Source: Pantoea rwandensis (GTDB taxonomy: Bacteria; Pseudomonadota; Gammaproteobacteria; Enterobacterales; Enterobacteriaceae). Taken from it: a DNA stretch of 64,000 nucleotides. The notes below the pieces were generated by a model. The model did not search any database. It had not been told where the DNA came from and saw only the letters and a program-made list of their open reading frames with translations. This document shows, in pieces, positions 10,402-22,554 of the stretch; the first letter of the stretch is position 1, and every line of letters starts with the position of its first letter. The stretch lies in assembly GCF_002095475.1 (NCBI RefSeq), contig NZ_MLFR01000001.1, forward strand, positions 310,001 through 374,000, given 5' to 3'. Both the position numbers and the translations under genes were made by a program.

Positions 10402-11100
10402 TTAACTCTCCTGCTCACGCTGAGGCAAACGCATTTCCAATACATATCCCATACCACGAACGGTATGAAGTAATTTTTCATCGAATGGAGCATCAATTTT
10501 GGCTCGCAGACGTTTTATCGCCACCTCTACCACGTTAGCATCGCTGTCAAAATTCATGTCCCAAACCTGCTCTGCGATCATCATCTTTGACAGTATTTCT
10601 CCCTTATGTCGCGCCAGCAGGCTAAGCAGGGAAAATTCTTTTGCCGTCAGTTCGAGCCGCGTACCTGCGCGAAAGACACGTCGGGCTAACAGGTCTATTT
10701 GAAGATCGTGAATATGTATTTGAGTGATATCAACACCATCATTTGTGCGCCGGCGCACCAAAGCCTGTATACGCGCGACGAGTTCAATAAGTGAAAAGGG
10801 TTTAGGTAGATAATCATCGGCTCCCAAACGAAGCCCTTTGACGCGCTCATCTACCGACCCCCTTGCTGAGAGCATCAGCACTGGCGTTTGCTTCACTGCA
10901 CGCAGATTTTCAAGTACACGGTAACCGTCCATTCCAGGCAACATCACATCAAGAATGATTGCGTCGTAGTCATATTCCAGGGCGAAATGCAGCCCTTCAG
11001 CCCCATCAGCAGAAACATCAACAGTAAAGCCCGACTCACTCAATGCGCGGCTGAGATAAGATGAAGTTTTCAGCTCATCTTCGACTAATAACAAGCGCAT
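10402..11100 (-). CDS. OmpR-family response regulator (CusR/HprR-like)
   Basis: 232 residues. A receiver domain carries phospho-acceptor D51 ([13 protein letters not shown]) and K100 (LPKPF). A winged-helix DNA-binding domain follows ([22 protein letters not shown], then [14 protein letters not shown] and [10 protein letters not shown]). AAGGAAG precedes the ATG. It pairs with the downstream kinase. CusR-type regulators bind inverted repeats around AAAATT; the boxes at 4446, 8957 and 12431-12507 have that form. The neighbouring exported oxidoreductases are probably its regulon. Confidence 0.9.
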   Translation of the reverse strand: MRLLLVEDELKTSSYLSRALSESGFTVDVSADGAEGLHFALEYDYDAIILDVMLPGMDGYRVLENLRAVKQTPVLMLSARGSVDERVKGLRLGADDYLPKPFSLIELVARIQALVRRRTNDGVDITQIHIHDLQIDLLARRVFRAGTRLELTAKEFSLLSLLARHKGEILSKMMIAEQVWDMNFDSDANVVEVAIKRLRAKIDAPFDEKLLHTVRGMGYVLEMRLPQREQES

Positions 11101-11162
11101 AGCCTATCTTCCTTATTCTGAATATCACATTTACCACATCACTGAGTAAGTAAGGGAATCAC

Positions 11163-12347
<1,185 letters not shown>

Positions 12348-12430
12348 AACATCACCTTCTGATTGAGAAACCGTTTAAGTGTCACCAGCGACAAACAGTT
12401 AATTCTATCCTCAAGAATCCAACAGCAGCC

Positions 12431-12507
12431 TGACAGATTCCTGTCAAAATTGTCAGGAATGGGGGGGTGGCATCCAACCCATTATTTCTGGCTGACAATA
12501 TTGTTAT
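12431..12507. promoter_or_regulatory. cluster of CTGACA/TTGTCAG boxes in a divergent promoter
   Basis: Two clear elements: TGACAGATTCCTGTCA (12431-12446) running directly into CCTGTCAAAATTGTCAGG (12440-12457), and CTGACAATATTGTTAT (12492-12507). They lie between the Tat-exported AKR (leftward) and the exported hydrolase (rightward). The 12492 box is nearly identical to the minus-strand box at 4446-4461. A TATATA-like -10 element for the rightward gene is near 12538. Binding by the local response regulator is inferred from repeat form and location. Confidence 0.55.
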
Positions 12508-12593
12508 TTTGTCGTCACCTACATGTCAGCCACGCTTATATACAGTGGGTCAGAACAGTTCATTCTTTAAACCCACTTAATTAGGTGAATCTC

Positions 12594-13646
12594 ATGAAAT
12601 TCAGTGTACTAAATGCAATGTTGATTACTGCAATGGCGGGATTTTCTACTGTTACTTCTGCCGCCGATTATCGCCAGAATTCCTTTACTCTAGTTTATGA
12701 TGGTGCGATTAAAGAAAACATCGCAGGAAAAGTAAATATTCATCCGGTGAAGTACGATCTTCATGGCCTACAAATCACCGCTAACGTATATACGCCCGCA
12801 AATTATGATCCAGCTAAAAAATATCCAGCAATCGTCGTTGCACATCCCAACGGGGGCGTAAAAGAACAGGTTGCAGGGCTTTATGCCCAGCGTCTTGCTG
12901 AGCATGGGTATATCACCATCACCGCGGATGCTGCTTATCAGGGAGCAAGCGGTGGTATGCCACGCAGTGTTGATATTCCATCAAATCGTATTGAAGACAT
13001 TCACGGTATGGCGGATTATATCAGTCAATATCCTGGCGTAGACACTAGTCGTATTGGTCTCCTGGGAATATGTGGTGGCGGTGGATACTCAATAAAAGCT
13101 GCCCAGACCGATAAGCGCTTTAAAGCACTGGCCACATTGAGTATGTTTAACTCCGGGCGCGTTCGTCGTAACGGTTATGAGGACTCCCAGATTTCAACTA
13201 TTCAACAGCGCTTGCAGGTTGCCACAGATGCCCGTGCCAAGGAGGTTGCCACCGGTAAAATCGAATATTCCGGCGATGCTGACCTTTCTGATGAGCAGAT
13301 CGCTAAATTACCCTATGACCTTTACCGACAAGGCTATGAGTATTATTGGAAAACACATGCACATCCGAACTCAACGTTTAAGTACACTACCAGCAGTTTA
13401 CTTGACCTGATGAGATGGGATGCCGAATCCAATATGGATCTCATCAATCAGCCTCTACTCATGATGGCAGGTACGAAAGCTGACTCCCTTTATATGACAC
13501 AGAGTGCATTCGCTAAAGCCACTGGAACCAATAACAAAGAGCTATATCTGATCAATGGAGCCACACATATAGAAACCTATTGGGTTCCTCAGTATGTTGA
13601 TCAAGCGATGAGTAAGCTCGATATCTTCTTTGATAAAAATATCTAA
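12594..13646 (+). CDS. exported alpha/beta hydrolase (dienelactone hydrolase-like)
   Basis: 350 residues. A Sec signal peptide (MKFSVLNAMLITAMAGFSTVTSA) precedes an alpha/beta hydrolase fold. Visible are YPAIVVAHPNGGVKEQ (oxyanion-side loop), IGLLGICGGGGYS as the nucleophile elbow and THIETYW with a candidate catalytic His. The elbow residue is Cys (GICGGG), as in dienelactone hydrolases, rather than Ser. AGGTG six bases before the ATG at 12594 favours this start over the GTG at 12585. It is divergent from the Tat-exported AKR and probably co-regulated. The substrate is unknown. Confidence 0.8.
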   Translation: MKFSVLNAMLITAMAGFSTVTSAADYRQNSFTLVYDGAIKENIAGKVNIHPVKYDLHGLQITANVYTPANYDPAKKYPAIVVAHPNGGVKEQVAGLYAQRLAEHGYITITADAAYQGASGGMPRSVDIPSNRIEDIHGMADYISQYPGVDTSRIGLLGICGGGGYSIKAAQTDKRFKALATLSMFNSGRVRRNGYEDSQISTIQQRLQVATDARAKEVATGKIEYSGDADLSDEQIAKLPYDLYRQGYEYYWKTHAHPNSTFKYTTSSLLDLMRWDAESNMDLINQPLLMMAGTKADSLYMTQSAFAKATGTNNKELYLINGATHIETYWVPQYVDQAMSKLDIFFDKNI

Positions 13647-13708
13647 GAGATAGGTAGGTAACACGAGAAGTCAGTGCAGCGTTTATAAGACCTCTCGTCC
13701 AGGATAAC

Positions 13709-13736
13709 AGGCAGCCCATTTAAGACTGCCTTTTCC
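13709..13736 (+). terminator. intrinsic terminator after the exported hydrolase
   Basis: AGGCAG (13709-13714) pairs with CTGCCT (13726-13731) around an 11-base loop and is followed by TTTTCCTT. It lies about 60 bp after the hydrolase stop. Confidence 0.7.
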
Positions 13737-13916
13737 TTGTGCCGCTCTGGTTCGATTGTCGTTAAAGTTCTCCTCAACACCATTTTTAGCAGCATTGATG
13801 AAATGCTTGCATAAAGCCTATCAGGATAGGGTGTCTAATAAATTGCAATTTGTAATGATACTATTATTTGGCGATCAGAGATCCTACTGACCATTCCAAT
13901 ATCTAACGAGGTTATT

Positions 13917-14171
13917 ATGAAAAAATTCGCTGCTTCAATTATCGTTTTATCAGGTTTTTTTGCCATCAACTCTGCTTTTGCAGTTGACGTCATTCATGAC
14001 ACAACAGGAAAACAAAAAATGGGTGTTGTCTCTGCATCAGGTGCTTACTCTCTGGATTCACTAACAGATAAATTATCTGCAGAGGCCAAAGCTGAAGGTG
14101 CCACATCTATTAAGATTGTTGCAGCTGGCGGTGAAAATAAAATGTATGGCGTGGCTGAAATATACAAATAG
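13917..14171 (+). CDS. YhcN/BhsA/McbA-family (DUF1471) small periplasmic stress protein
   Basis: 84 residues: a signal peptide (MKKFAASIIVLSGFFAINSAFA) and a single compact DUF1471 domain with the typical GVVSASGAYSLDSLTDKLSAEA segment and a C-terminal MYGVAEIYK. E. coli members (BhsA, YhcN, McbA, YjfY) are induced by acid, peroxide or metal stress and influence the cell surface. It stands alone, between a terminator and the AraC-type regulator. Confidence 0.9.
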   Translation: MKKFAASIIVLSGFFAINSAFAVDVIHDTTGKQKMGVVSASGAYSLDSLTDKLSAEAKAEGATSIKIVAAGGENKMYGVAEIYK

Positions 14172-14315
14172 AGACTCACCAAGACGAAATATAAATTTAC
14201 AAGTTTTCAGCAAAATTATTCTAACATGGATTTCGCTTGAACACGCTCCAACACCTCCTTGTATTTTATTTCGTCTTTCTTCAACTTGCTCTATACCTGA
14301 TCTAAAGGTGCGGGA

Positions 14316-14651
14316 ATGGATAGACATGAAATTATCATTCATGAACTGATAGACTGGATAGATGACAACATTAGAAGTCCAATTAAGATAGAAGACGTGG
14401 CCCTACGCTCTGGTTACTCAAAATGGCATTTACAAAGAATGTTTCAACGGATTATGAAAGTCAGCTTGGGTAATTATATTAGAGATAAAAAACTCGAACT
14501 TGCCGCTATCGATTTAATCGCCAGCACAGAAGCTGTCATCGACATTTCTTATAAATATGGCTATGACTCTCAGCAATCTTTTAGTCGTTCATTTTCCAGA
14601 AAATACAAAATGCCACCTGCAAGATTTCGCAGGCTAAATCACTGTTATTAA
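14316..14651 (+). CDS. AraC-family regulator of the RamA/SoxS/MarA type
   Basis: 111 residues, essentially only the double helix-turn-helix DNA-binding domain, like RamA, SoxS and MarA. IKIEDVALRSGYSKWHLQRMF is the first HTH and DISYKYGYDSQQSFSRSFSRKYKMPPARFR the second with the family tail. Such proteins activate multidrug efflux (acrAB) and outer-membrane stress genes in Enterobacterales and are controlled by their abundance. A broken acrA-like gene follows, suggesting that this regulator once headed a local efflux locus. Confidence 0.85.
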   Translation: MDRHEIIIHELIDWIDDNIRSPIKIEDVALRSGYSKWHLQRMFQRIMKVSLGNYIRDKKLELAAIDLIASTEAVIDISYKYGYDSQQSFSRSFSRKYKMPPARFRRLNHCY

Positions 14652-14708
14652 AATCGAAATTTCTAATACAAAATTTGGGGGGAAACAATGCCAGTTTATA
14701 CGGCACCT

Positions 14709-15163
14709 AAGCCGCTAGCTACCAGATTGATCCATCCCAATTTAGAGCCAGTTATAACAATGCCAAAGCGGCACTCTTCAAAGCTAAGGCAAACGCAAAA
14801 ATGGCACAGGTCACTCTCGCTCGCTATCACACCTTAGCCAGAACAAACTTTATCATCCGTCAGGAACTTGACCAGGCCGAAGCCATATCAGCACAAAATC
14901 ACGCAGCGGTTGATGCAGCGAGCGCTGCACTTGAATTAGCTCGTATTGACCTTAACTGGAGCACCATAAGTTCGCCTATCAGCGGACGAATTGGTCGTTC
15001 TTCAGTGACAGAGGGGGCATTAGTCCAGAATGGCCAAAATGACTCACTGGCAACAGTGCAACAACTCGACCCGATGTATGTCGATATCACCCAATCGAGC
15101 CAGGATTTCATGCGATTAGAGCAAGAAAACCGCAGATTAAATGCCGCACTGAGTTCAATTTAA
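14709..15163 (+). pseudogene. internal fragment of an AcrA-like RND efflux adaptor
   Basis: The frame from 14709 to 15163 reads YQIDPSQFRASYNNAKAALF, then AQVTLARYHTLA, ELDQAEA, IDLNWSTISSPISGRIGRSS and ATVQQLDPMYVDITQSSQDF. This is the coiled-coil hairpin, lipoyl half and start of the beta-barrel of AcrA/MexA adaptors. A TAA stands just before the homologous part, so the signal peptide and first lipoyl half are lost. After about 15115 the similarity ends and the frame stops within 16 codons. No inner-membrane pump gene follows. The ATG at 14801 could allow an internal peptide, but not a working adaptor. Confidence 0.8.
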
Positions 15164-15898
15164 TATAAGTCTTTTAGATATCATCTCGCCAGACACGAAA
15201 TCTGAGATGGATTTGGCTCTCCATTTATTTTCCATTTCCATTTCTTGTGGCTTGGTCAGTAAAACCTTGCTAATTAAATCATGTGACTCACTAATATCGT
15301 AATCAGACATTAGATTTGCAATGGTCATTTCCCCAGTTAGAACCGGCGTATCGTTACGACCTATGTTTATAATGGACGTTTCCACCCCAAAAACCGACAT
15401 CTCGTCTGAGACGGAATTGATAAAGTGCTCAAGCGCGTAACTCGTTGCAGAAAAAACAGAGGCTCCAGGTTGGGATTTCTCACCTTGTGAGGATGAAATA
15501 TAAACAATTCTTCCACGACGATTTGACCTAAAAAGAGATATTAAACCCCTCACCAAAAGAATTGGGAAGGTTAATCCGGATTCTATTGCCTTAGAGATTT
15601 CAGAAGTGCTTGTCTCTTCAACTGAACCTAGTAATGCGCTGGTTTCGCATAAAATTAAACCATCCACAATGAAGGTAACATTCAAAAGATCCGTCATAAA
15701 CTTACGCATAAAATGATTCGTATAAGATTCCAACTCTTCAGCAATAAATCTATCCTTAAATCGAGATGTTAAATCTGTTACTTTATTGTAATCGAGCACC
15801 AGTGCAAACACACGATGCCCACTTTCAAGTAATTCTAAAGCGATCGCCCTACCTAATCCAGTATCGACACCCATTACTACCCAATTCTTGACAGCCAT
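15155..15898 (-). CDS. SDR-family protein with degenerate active site
   Basis: 247 residues with a short-chain dehydrogenase fold: NWVVMGVDTGLGRAIALELL as the nucleotide-binding segment, a GRIVYISSSQG strand with the catalytic Ser region, and SATSYALEHF at the Tyr position. In the YxxxK motif the Lys is replaced by His (Y-A-L-E-H), so classical catalysis is doubtful. The NNAG motif is also absent (VDGLILCETS). The gene is AT-rich, faces the AcrA remnant tail to tail with an overlap of nine bases, and is divergent from the porin. It may be a decayed or re-purposed nucleotide-binding protein. Confidence 0.65.
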   Translation of the reverse strand: MAVKNWVVMGVDTGLGRAIALELLESGHRVFALVLDYNKVTDLTSRFKDRFIAEELESYTNHFMRKFMTDLLNVTFIVDGLILCETSALLGSVEETSTSEISKAIESGLTFPILLVRGLISLFRSNRRGRIVYISSSQGEKSQPGASVFSATSYALEHFINSVSDEMSVFGVETSIINIGRNDTPVLTGEMTIANLMSDYDISESHDLISKVLLTKPQEMEMENKWRAKSISDFVSGEMISKRLILN

Positions 15899-16158
15899 TG
15901 AATTTCCACTAGAAAAAGGAATTAACCTGTTAATATTAATTTATATCACTGAATAAATAACACAATTACACAGGGTTGTTTCTTATCATAGTGTGCTCAA
16001 TATAAAATCCCGTCAAAAAAGACACTAATTTACCTAAGTGTGCCCTATTTTTTTCACCAAGATTTACACAAATAGCAATGAATGATAAATAGCTATACTG
16101 CGGAAACAGTTATCCCGCAAATTCAAAAAAACAGACAGTGGTAAACCTGAGGACTAAT

Positions 16159-17289
16159 ATGATTACTCATAAGAAAAAGCTATCGCTTGTGGTGGCAGGG
16201 CTTATTTTTGCCGGTACTACTCATGCAGCAGAAGTTTATAATAAAGACGGGAATAAGCTTGACCTATATGGCATGGTTGTAGGTGAAAACTACATCAGTA
16301 ACGATCAAAGCCAAAATGGTGACCAATCATACATGCGCTTTGGCCTTAAAGGTGAAACGCAGATTTCTGACAGCCTAACAGGTTATGGTCAGTGGCAAAG
16401 CCAGTGGAATTTAAACACTGCTGAAAATGAATCGGGTGGAATGTTCACGCGTATTGGATATGCAGGTCTGAAATTTGGTCATTACGGCACCTTTGATTAC
16501 GGCAGAAATTCAGGGGTTATGTATGACGCATTAAGCTATACCGATATGCAGCCTGAATTTGACGGATTGACCTATAACTCCGATCAGTTCCTGTTCCATC
16601 GCGGGAATGGTATGGCTACATATCGCAATACTGATTTCTTTGGCTTAGTTGATGGCCTTGATTTTGCTCTCCAGTATCAGGGCAAAAATGACGGAGGCGG
16701 CGAGCCTGGTGTTCGTGACGTCTTGCGTCAGAATGGCGATAGTTATGGTATGTCAGCAAGTTACGATCTTGGAGCAGGTTTCAGTTTAGCTGGTGCCATG
16801 ATGAGCGCCGATCGCACCAACGAGCAAAACAGCCTTACCAGTGGAATTATGGGCCACGGTAGCAAAGCTGAAGCATATACAGCTGCTGTGAAATACGATG
16901 CAAATAATCTCTACTTAGCTTTGATGTATACTAAGGCTTATAACGCTTCACGATTTGGTTCCAGCTCCAGTGACGGAGCTTATGGTTATGCAAACCAATC
17001 TGACCTGTTTGAAGCTTATGCAGGCTACACATTTGACTTTGGCCTTGTTCCATTCATTGGTTACAACCAAACCCGTGCAACTGATTTAGGTACCGCTGCA
17101 GACGGAAGAACCTACGGCAGTCAAGACTTGGTTAAATTTGTTGATATCGGCACCAACTATAATTTCAACAAGAATATGTATGCTTATGTTGATTACAAAA
17201 TTAACCTGATCGATAGCAGTGAATTCACAGAGTCTGCGGGAATTAGCACAGACGATATTGTTGCTCTTGGGATCGTTTACCAATTCTAA
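16159..17289 (+). CDS. outer-membrane porin (OmpC/OmpF/PhoE family)
   Basis: 376 residues. A signal peptide (MITHKKKLSLVVAGLIFAGTTHA) is followed by AEVYNKDGNKLDLYGMVVGE, the classic start of enterobacterial trimeric porins. Regular alternating beta strands follow, with loop-3-type TYRNTDFFGLVDGLDFALQYQGKN in mid-protein and a terminal aromatic (GIVYQF) recognised by the BAM machinery. The ATG at 16159 has TGAGGA six bases upstream and fits the signal peptide; the GTG at 16138 would add seven unlikely residues. Osmolarity control by OmpR is usual for the family but no box was identified here. Confidence 0.9.
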   Translation: MITHKKKLSLVVAGLIFAGTTHAAEVYNKDGNKLDLYGMVVGENYISNDQSQNGDQSYMRFGLKGETQISDSLTGYGQWQSQWNLNTAENESGGMFTRIGYAGLKFGHYGTFDYGRNSGVMYDALSYTDMQPEFDGLTYNSDQFLFHRGNGMATYRNTDFFGLVDGLDFALQYQGKNDGGGEPGVRDVLRQNGDSYGMSASYDLGAGFSLAGAMMSADRTNEQNSLTSGIMGHGSKAEAYTAAVKYDANNLYLALMYTKAYNASRFGSSSSDGAYGYANQSDLFEAYAGYTFDFGLVPFIGYNQTRATDLGTAADGRTYGSQDLVKFVDIGTNYNFNKNMYAYVDYKINLIDSSEFTESAGISTDDIVALGIVYQF

Positions 17290-17293
17290 AACC

Positions 17294-17325
17294 ATGGGCG
17301 AGTTTACTCGCCCATTTCTTTATCT
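17294..17325 (+). terminator. bidirectional terminator between porin and LysR gene
   Basis: ATGGGCGAG (17294-17302) and CTCGCCCAT (17307-17315) form a perfect 9-bp stem with a TTTA loop. TTCTTTATCTT follows on the plus strand and GGTTTTAG on the minus strand, so it can serve both convergent genes. Confidence 0.85.
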
Positions 17326-17333
17326 TACTCAAC

Positions 17334-18248
<915 letters not shown>

Positions 18249-18424
18249 TCACATCATAACGATCAATCAGGTCAGATTACATCACCGAGACTTAATGAAG
18301 CACAGTTAGTATAAAAAAGGTGATAAATTCATGAGAATAACTCATAAGGGAATGCAGGCGACTGACTGCAAGACAAAATTCATACCAATATCAGATACCC
18401 ATAACCTATACCAATTGATGCTCA

Positions 18425-19399
18425 TCAAGGTTTCTGGTGAATTTCATTCTTAGCACGAACGATGTCGGCCATAATTGACAATCCTATTTCAGCTGGAGTC
18501 TTACTTCCGATACTTAACCCTACAGGTGCATGTATTCTGGAAATCTCTTCTTCATCCAGCCCCCCGATATCAATAAGTCGTTTAAGACGCACCGTGCTTG
18601 TTCTTTTAGACCCCATCACTCCCAGATAAAAGGCTTCTGTGTTGACTGCCTCCATCATGGTTAAATCATCAAATTTTGCATCATGAGTTAATGCAACAAT
18701 AGCAGTATTACTGTGTGCGCCGTGTAACTCGATATACCTGGCTGGGAAAAGCGGTTCAATCTTAATCTCCGCTCTAATCTGCTGCTGAAATTCGACAATC
18801 TTTTCTTTCCTGCTTTCACAAATTATCACTTCGAAACCCAAAGTTGCCGCAAATTCTGCACAATATGCAGCTACAGTAGACAAACCAGCAATGATTATTT
18901 TGGGTGCGTTTGCAATGTTGATCGTTACACTCTTATCGGTGTAACTGACTTGCGTATTACTTATCCATTTATGGTCTACAATTGAAGCACAGGCCTCAGG
19001 TAATTGGATGTGTTTTACAAGCGAGGTGAAACCTAGTAATGCTGAATGTATCTTATCTAGATGAGCTGAACTTTCTTCAGTGACAGATAATCTTTCAACC
19101 AGTATGTCTATAATTCCACCACAAGGCAGTTTTTTATCTGGCGTAAGTCCCCCCTCACCGTAACGCACAATCTGACTGAATTCCTTCAACTCTCCACTTT
19201 GAATTCTCGTTATAAAATCTTCTTCAATACACCCACCTGAAAGAGACCCAGCAACATGCCCAGAAAGGCTAATCACCATCATGGTTCCAGGAGGGCGCGG
19301 TGAAGACCCAAATGTACTTAGTACAGTGCAAAGCCAAATAGGTTCAACTCGTACCCATCTTTTAGCGGACACGATTAATTGCACATCAAGATGTTGCAT
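18425..19399 (-). CDS. XdhC-family molybdenum hydroxylase maturation factor
   Basis: About 324 residues. The N-terminal XdhC_CoxI domain has STFGSSPRPPGTMMVI and the conserved GSLSGGCIEEDF (about residues 50-61). The C-terminal Rossmann domain has KIIIAGLSTVAAYCAEFAATLGF and TPAEIGLSIMADIV. XdhC proteins bind molybdenum cofactor, promote its sulfuration and hand it to hydroxylases. It is divergent from the Mo-subunit gene at 19831, its probable client. The ATG at 19399 with GAGAG upstream fits better than the TTG at 19423. Confidence 0.85.
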   Translation of the reverse strand: MQHLDVQLIVSAKRWVRVEPIWLCTVLSTFGSSPRPPGTMMVISLSGHVAGSLSGGCIEEDFITRIQSGELKEFSQIVRYGEGGLTPDKKLPCGGIIDILVERLSVTEESSAHLDKIHSALLGFTSLVKHIQLPEACASIVDHKWISNTQVSYTDKSVTINIANAPKIIIAGLSTVAAYCAEFAATLGFEVIICESRKEKIVEFQQQIRAEIKIEPLFPARYIELHGAHSNTAIVALTHDAKFDDLTMMEAVNTEAFYLGVMGSKRTSTVRLKRLIDIGGLDEEEISRIHAPVGLSIGSKTPAEIGLSIMADIVRAKNEIHQKP

Positions 19400-19423
19400 C
19401 AGAAACTCTCGCAATAACGACAA

Positions 19424-19830
19424 GAATGATCAAAAAAAATGAAAACCTACAGTCATCAATCAGTTATATCAGCTTTGTGCAGTGTTAATTAATAATGTAA
19501 AACGTAGGCAAATATAAAAAAACTGTCTAAACAGTAAAATAGTCAATTTAGAATAAAACATTTATTATCACGCAGTTCAATACATCATTAATACAGTCTG
19601 TTCATAGGGCTTATCAGATATGCGGCATAATCATCTTTGAAGTCTGTGATAAGTTGAGCAGTGCATGTATTAAGTCCGTAAAACAAGATCATTAACATGC
19701 CACAAGTGATATTGATAACCATTATCACCCTAATCTACTTTGTTCAAACTTATTATCTGACTCGCTTTTTCTAATTGATTTTTAAAGTCGGACAAATAAA
19801 AACCATTCCTGGGTACCTGGAGCAAAATTA
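19424..19830. promoter_or_regulatory. divergent promoter region of the molybdenum hydroxylase locus
   Basis: This AT-rich region of 407 bp separates xdhC (leftward) and the Mo-subunit gene (rightward). It contains the near-palindrome ACTGTCTAAACAGT (19522-19535), a possible operator for a local regulator such as the LysR protein at 17334. No open reading frame or RNA gene was recognised. GGAGC before 19831 is the ribosome site of the Mo subunit. Confidence 0.4.
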
Positions 19831-22062
19831 ATGAGTAATGCGGACATTCACCATTCCCGAAGACGTTTCATCATTGGCGCAACTGCTTTAGTTGTCGGCA
19901 CCTGGCTTCCTGTTAAATCATCTAGAGCTGCGCAGAACCTGGCTAATGGTGCAACGCCTTCACTTGCCGGGGGAAATAGTAGGCTGCATGCAAATGCATT
20001 CGTACAGATTGATACTGATGGTACGGTGACGGTCTTAAGCAAGCACACGGAAGTTGGTCAGGGTATTTATACTGCCATGGCAACATTAGTTGCTGAAGAA
20101 CTTGATGCTGACTGGTCCAAAGTTCATGTTGAAGCAGCACCTGCCGACACTGCCGTCTATAAAAATCTTAAAATGGGGATTCAGGGTACCGGTGGATCGA
20201 GTTCAGTGGCGAATGCATATATGCAAATGCGCCAGATGGGCGCAGTTGCGCGCTACTTGCTTATCACTGCCGCAGCAAAACAGTGGCATGTACCCTCAGG
20301 GGAGCTAGTTGTCAAAGAGGGAATCATCTCGCACGAACTGAGTGGCCGCTCGGGCGGCTTTGGTGAATTCGTTTTAACCGCAGCAACTTTACCTTCTCCC
20401 GACATCTCAAAACTGGTGTTAAAAAAAACTGAAGATTTCAGATTAATTGGCAAAGTCAATGGTCCTCATCGGGTCGACTCTGTTCAAAAAACCACTGGAA
20501 AAGCCTATTTCCCTCAAGATATTCATGAGCAGGGAATGCTTACGGTAACGCTGATAAAATCTCCGCTGTTCGGCGGAAAACTCAAATCATTCTCGGCCGA
20601 TGAGGCATTACGTATGCCTGGCGTAAAAGACGTCCGGGCGACCGATAGTGGAGTGGCCATTTACGCAAAAGACAGTTGGACAGCTATTGAAGCCAGAAAA
20701 AAGGTCAAAGCCGAGTGGGATAATTCCTCTGCCGAAACGCGCAGCAGTGAAGAGATTTTTGCAGAGATGCGAAAAGCGGCGGAAAATCCAGGGGTTATTG
20801 CCGCCAGGAATGGCAACCCGCTTGAAGCTGTGGCGCAAGGTAATTCAGATAAAATCATCGAAGCTGAATATCTCTTTCCCTATCTGGCACATGCCCCAAT
20901 GGAACCACTCACTGGTTATCTCCTTTGGGATGGAGATAGTGTATATGCGAAATATGGTTGCCAGATTCAGACCATAGATCAGATCCAACTCAGCAAGATT
21001 TTCAACATCCCAGTGGAAAAGGTAACAATTGAAACCGTGCTTGCCGGCGGTAGTTTTGGTCGCCGAATAGATCTGGGTAACGAGTTTCTTGGCCCCGACC
21101 TTGCTGCAGATATGGCCGCAGTGGCAAAAGCTATCGGACCAGGCCAAGGCATCAAGCTGATTTCCACTCGCGAAGACGACATTCGCGGCGGATGGTATCG
21201 GCCAATGATACTTCACAAGTTTCGCGCAGCGATTCGTGACAACAAGATCATTGCCTGGATGAACACCATTTCCGGCCACTCATTCGCCGCAAACAGCGTT
21301 TTTGCGGCAATGATTAAAGATGGTGTGGACCGCACCATGGTCGAAGGAAGTAAAGAGCCCCCCTACTCTTTTGAACACTTCCAGTGCGATGCCCACATTA
21401 TTCCGGGCAAAGTCCCGACCTCTTCCCTCCGTTCAGTAGGCAGTACTCATTCAGGGCATGCCGTTGAGAGTTTCATTGATCAATTGCTGGAAATGACAGG
21501 CCAAGATCCTGTAACTGGCCGACTTGCACTGATGGAAAAAGCGCCAAGAGAGGCGGCAGTGCTCAAGGCTGTTGCTGCGGCAGCAAACTGGAAAGGCTCT
21601 GATGCAGGCAACGGAAGAATGAGAGGTGTTGGCGTAGCCAAAGCGTTTGGTACCAGCGTCGCCCAGATCGCGGAGGTTTCAATCGGAGAAGCGGGTATTC
21701 CCAAAGTTCACAAAATCTGGTGCGCCGTAGATTGTGGTGTCGCGGTTAATCCGGATGTCATTAAAGCACAGATTGAAGGCGGCATTGGTTACGGCCTGGG
21801 AATTGCGCTCTACGCTAACGTTTCCCTGAATAAAGGATTCGTCGAACAATCAAACTTCAATAATTATCGCCCTCTTCGCATCAATGAAATGCCAGAGGTC
21901 GAGGTCATTATTGTCCCTTCTTCTGAAGCGCCAAGTGGTGTTGGTGAATTAGGCGTCCCCACTATCGCTCCGGCCGTAGGTAATGCTCTTGCCAAACTCG
22001 GACGATCGCGTTCAACACTCAGCCTTCCGTTTCATCGCCTTGGAACACCTGACAAAGCGTAA
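19831..22062 (+). CDS. Tat-exported molybdopterin-binding aldehyde/isoquinoline dehydrogenase large subunit
   Basis: 743 residues. A Tat signal is at about 9-30 ([19 protein letters not shown]). The body is the two-domain molybdenum subunit of the xanthine oxidase family: [40 protein letters not shown] and AGGSFGRR are cofactor-contacting loops, and [17 protein letters not shown] holds the conserved catalytic Glu. This is the IorB/aldehyde dehydrogenase subclass in which the Mo subunit carries the leader, while the 2Fe-2S subunit lacks one and may be co-exported. It is first in an operon with the 2Fe-2S subunit (15-bp gap) and cytochrome c. It likely oxidises an aldehyde or N-heterocycle in the periplasm; the substrate is unknown. 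Confidence 0.9.
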   Translation: MSNADIHHSRRRFIIGATALVVGTWLPVKSSRAAQNLANGATPSLAGGNSRLHANAFVQIDTDGTVTVLSKHTEVGQGIYTAMATLVAEELDADWSKVHVEAAPADTAVYKNLKMGIQGTGGSSSVANAYMQMRQMGAVARYLLITAAAKQWHVPSGELVVKEGIISHELSGRSGGFGEFVLTAATLPSPDISKLVLKKTEDFRLIGKVNGPHRVDSVQKTTGKAYFPQDIHEQGMLTVTLIKSPLFGGKLKSFSADEALRMPGVKDVRATDSGVAIYAKDSWTAIEARKKVKAEWDNSSAETRSSEEIFAEMRKAAENPGVIAARNGNPLEAVAQGNSDKIIEAEYLFPYLAHAPMEPLTGYLLWDGDSVYAKYGCQIQTIDQIQLSKIFNIPVEKVTIETVLAGGSFGRRIDLGNEFLGPDLAADMAAVAKAIGPGQGIKLISTREDDIRGGWYRPMILHKFRAAIRDNKIIAWMNTISGHSFAANSVFAAMIKDGVDRTMVEGSKEPPYSFEHFQCDAHIIPGKVPTSSLRSVGSTHSGHAVESFIDQLLEMTGQDPVTGRLALMEKAPREAAVLKAVAAAANWKGSDAGNGRMRGVGVAKAFGTSVAQIAEVSIGEAGIPKVHKIWCAVDCGVAVNPDVIKAQIEGGIGYGLGIALYANVSLNKGFVEQSNFNNYRPLRINEMPEVEVIIVPSSEAPSGVGELGVPTIAPAVGNALAKLGRSRSTLSLPFHRLGTPDKA

Positions 22063-22077
22063 CTGCGAGCTAACAAT

Positions 22078-22554
22078 ATGATTAACCTAAATATCAATGA
22101 TAAATCAGTTCAATTTGACGGCGATGAAAACATGCCGTTGCTTTGGTATCTACGCGATGATCTGCGTTTAACAGGCACGAAGTTTGGCTGCGGAATCGCT
22201 ATGTGTGGCGCCTGTACAGTCCATTTGGATGGAAAACCCGTGCGTTCATGCCAGACGCCCATGATTCAGACGCAAGGCAAAAATGTCACCACTGTTGAAG
22301 CTGTCAATGCCATTCAGGTCGGAGCCCAAATTCAACGAGCATGGCAGGATTTAGATGTCGTTCAATGCGGCTACTGTCAGTCCGGTCAAATAATGTCAGC
22401 GACTGCTCTCTTAATGGAAAAAATTGCCCCATCTGATGCTGATATTGACGCGGCAATGGGAGGAAATGTCTGCCGTTGTGCAACCTATGTGCGCATCCGG
22501 GCGGCCATTCATCTGGCTGCTGACCGGCTTCAAACCGAGGCAGGGAAAAAATGA
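22078..22554 (+). CDS. (2Fe-2S)-binding subunit of the molybdenum hydroxylase
   Basis: 158 residues with both 2Fe-2S clusters of the family: plant-ferredoxin type with C38, C43, C46 and C58 ([14 protein letters not shown]...SC), and the helical cluster with C97, C100, C132 and C134 ([11 protein letters not shown] and CRCATYVRI). It passes electrons from the molybdenum site to the cytochrome. Its stop overlaps the cytochrome start by four bases, so translation is coupled. It has no signal peptide, which fits hitch-hiker export with the Tat-borne Mo subunit. Confidence 0.92.
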   Translation: MINLNINDKSVQFDGDENMPLLWYLRDDLRLTGTKFGCGIAMCGACTVHLDGKPVRSCQTPMIQTQGKNVTTVEAVNAIQVGAQIQRAWQDLDVVQCGYCQSGQIMSATALLMEKIAPSDADIDAAMGGNVCRCATYVRIRAAIHLAADRLQTEAGKK

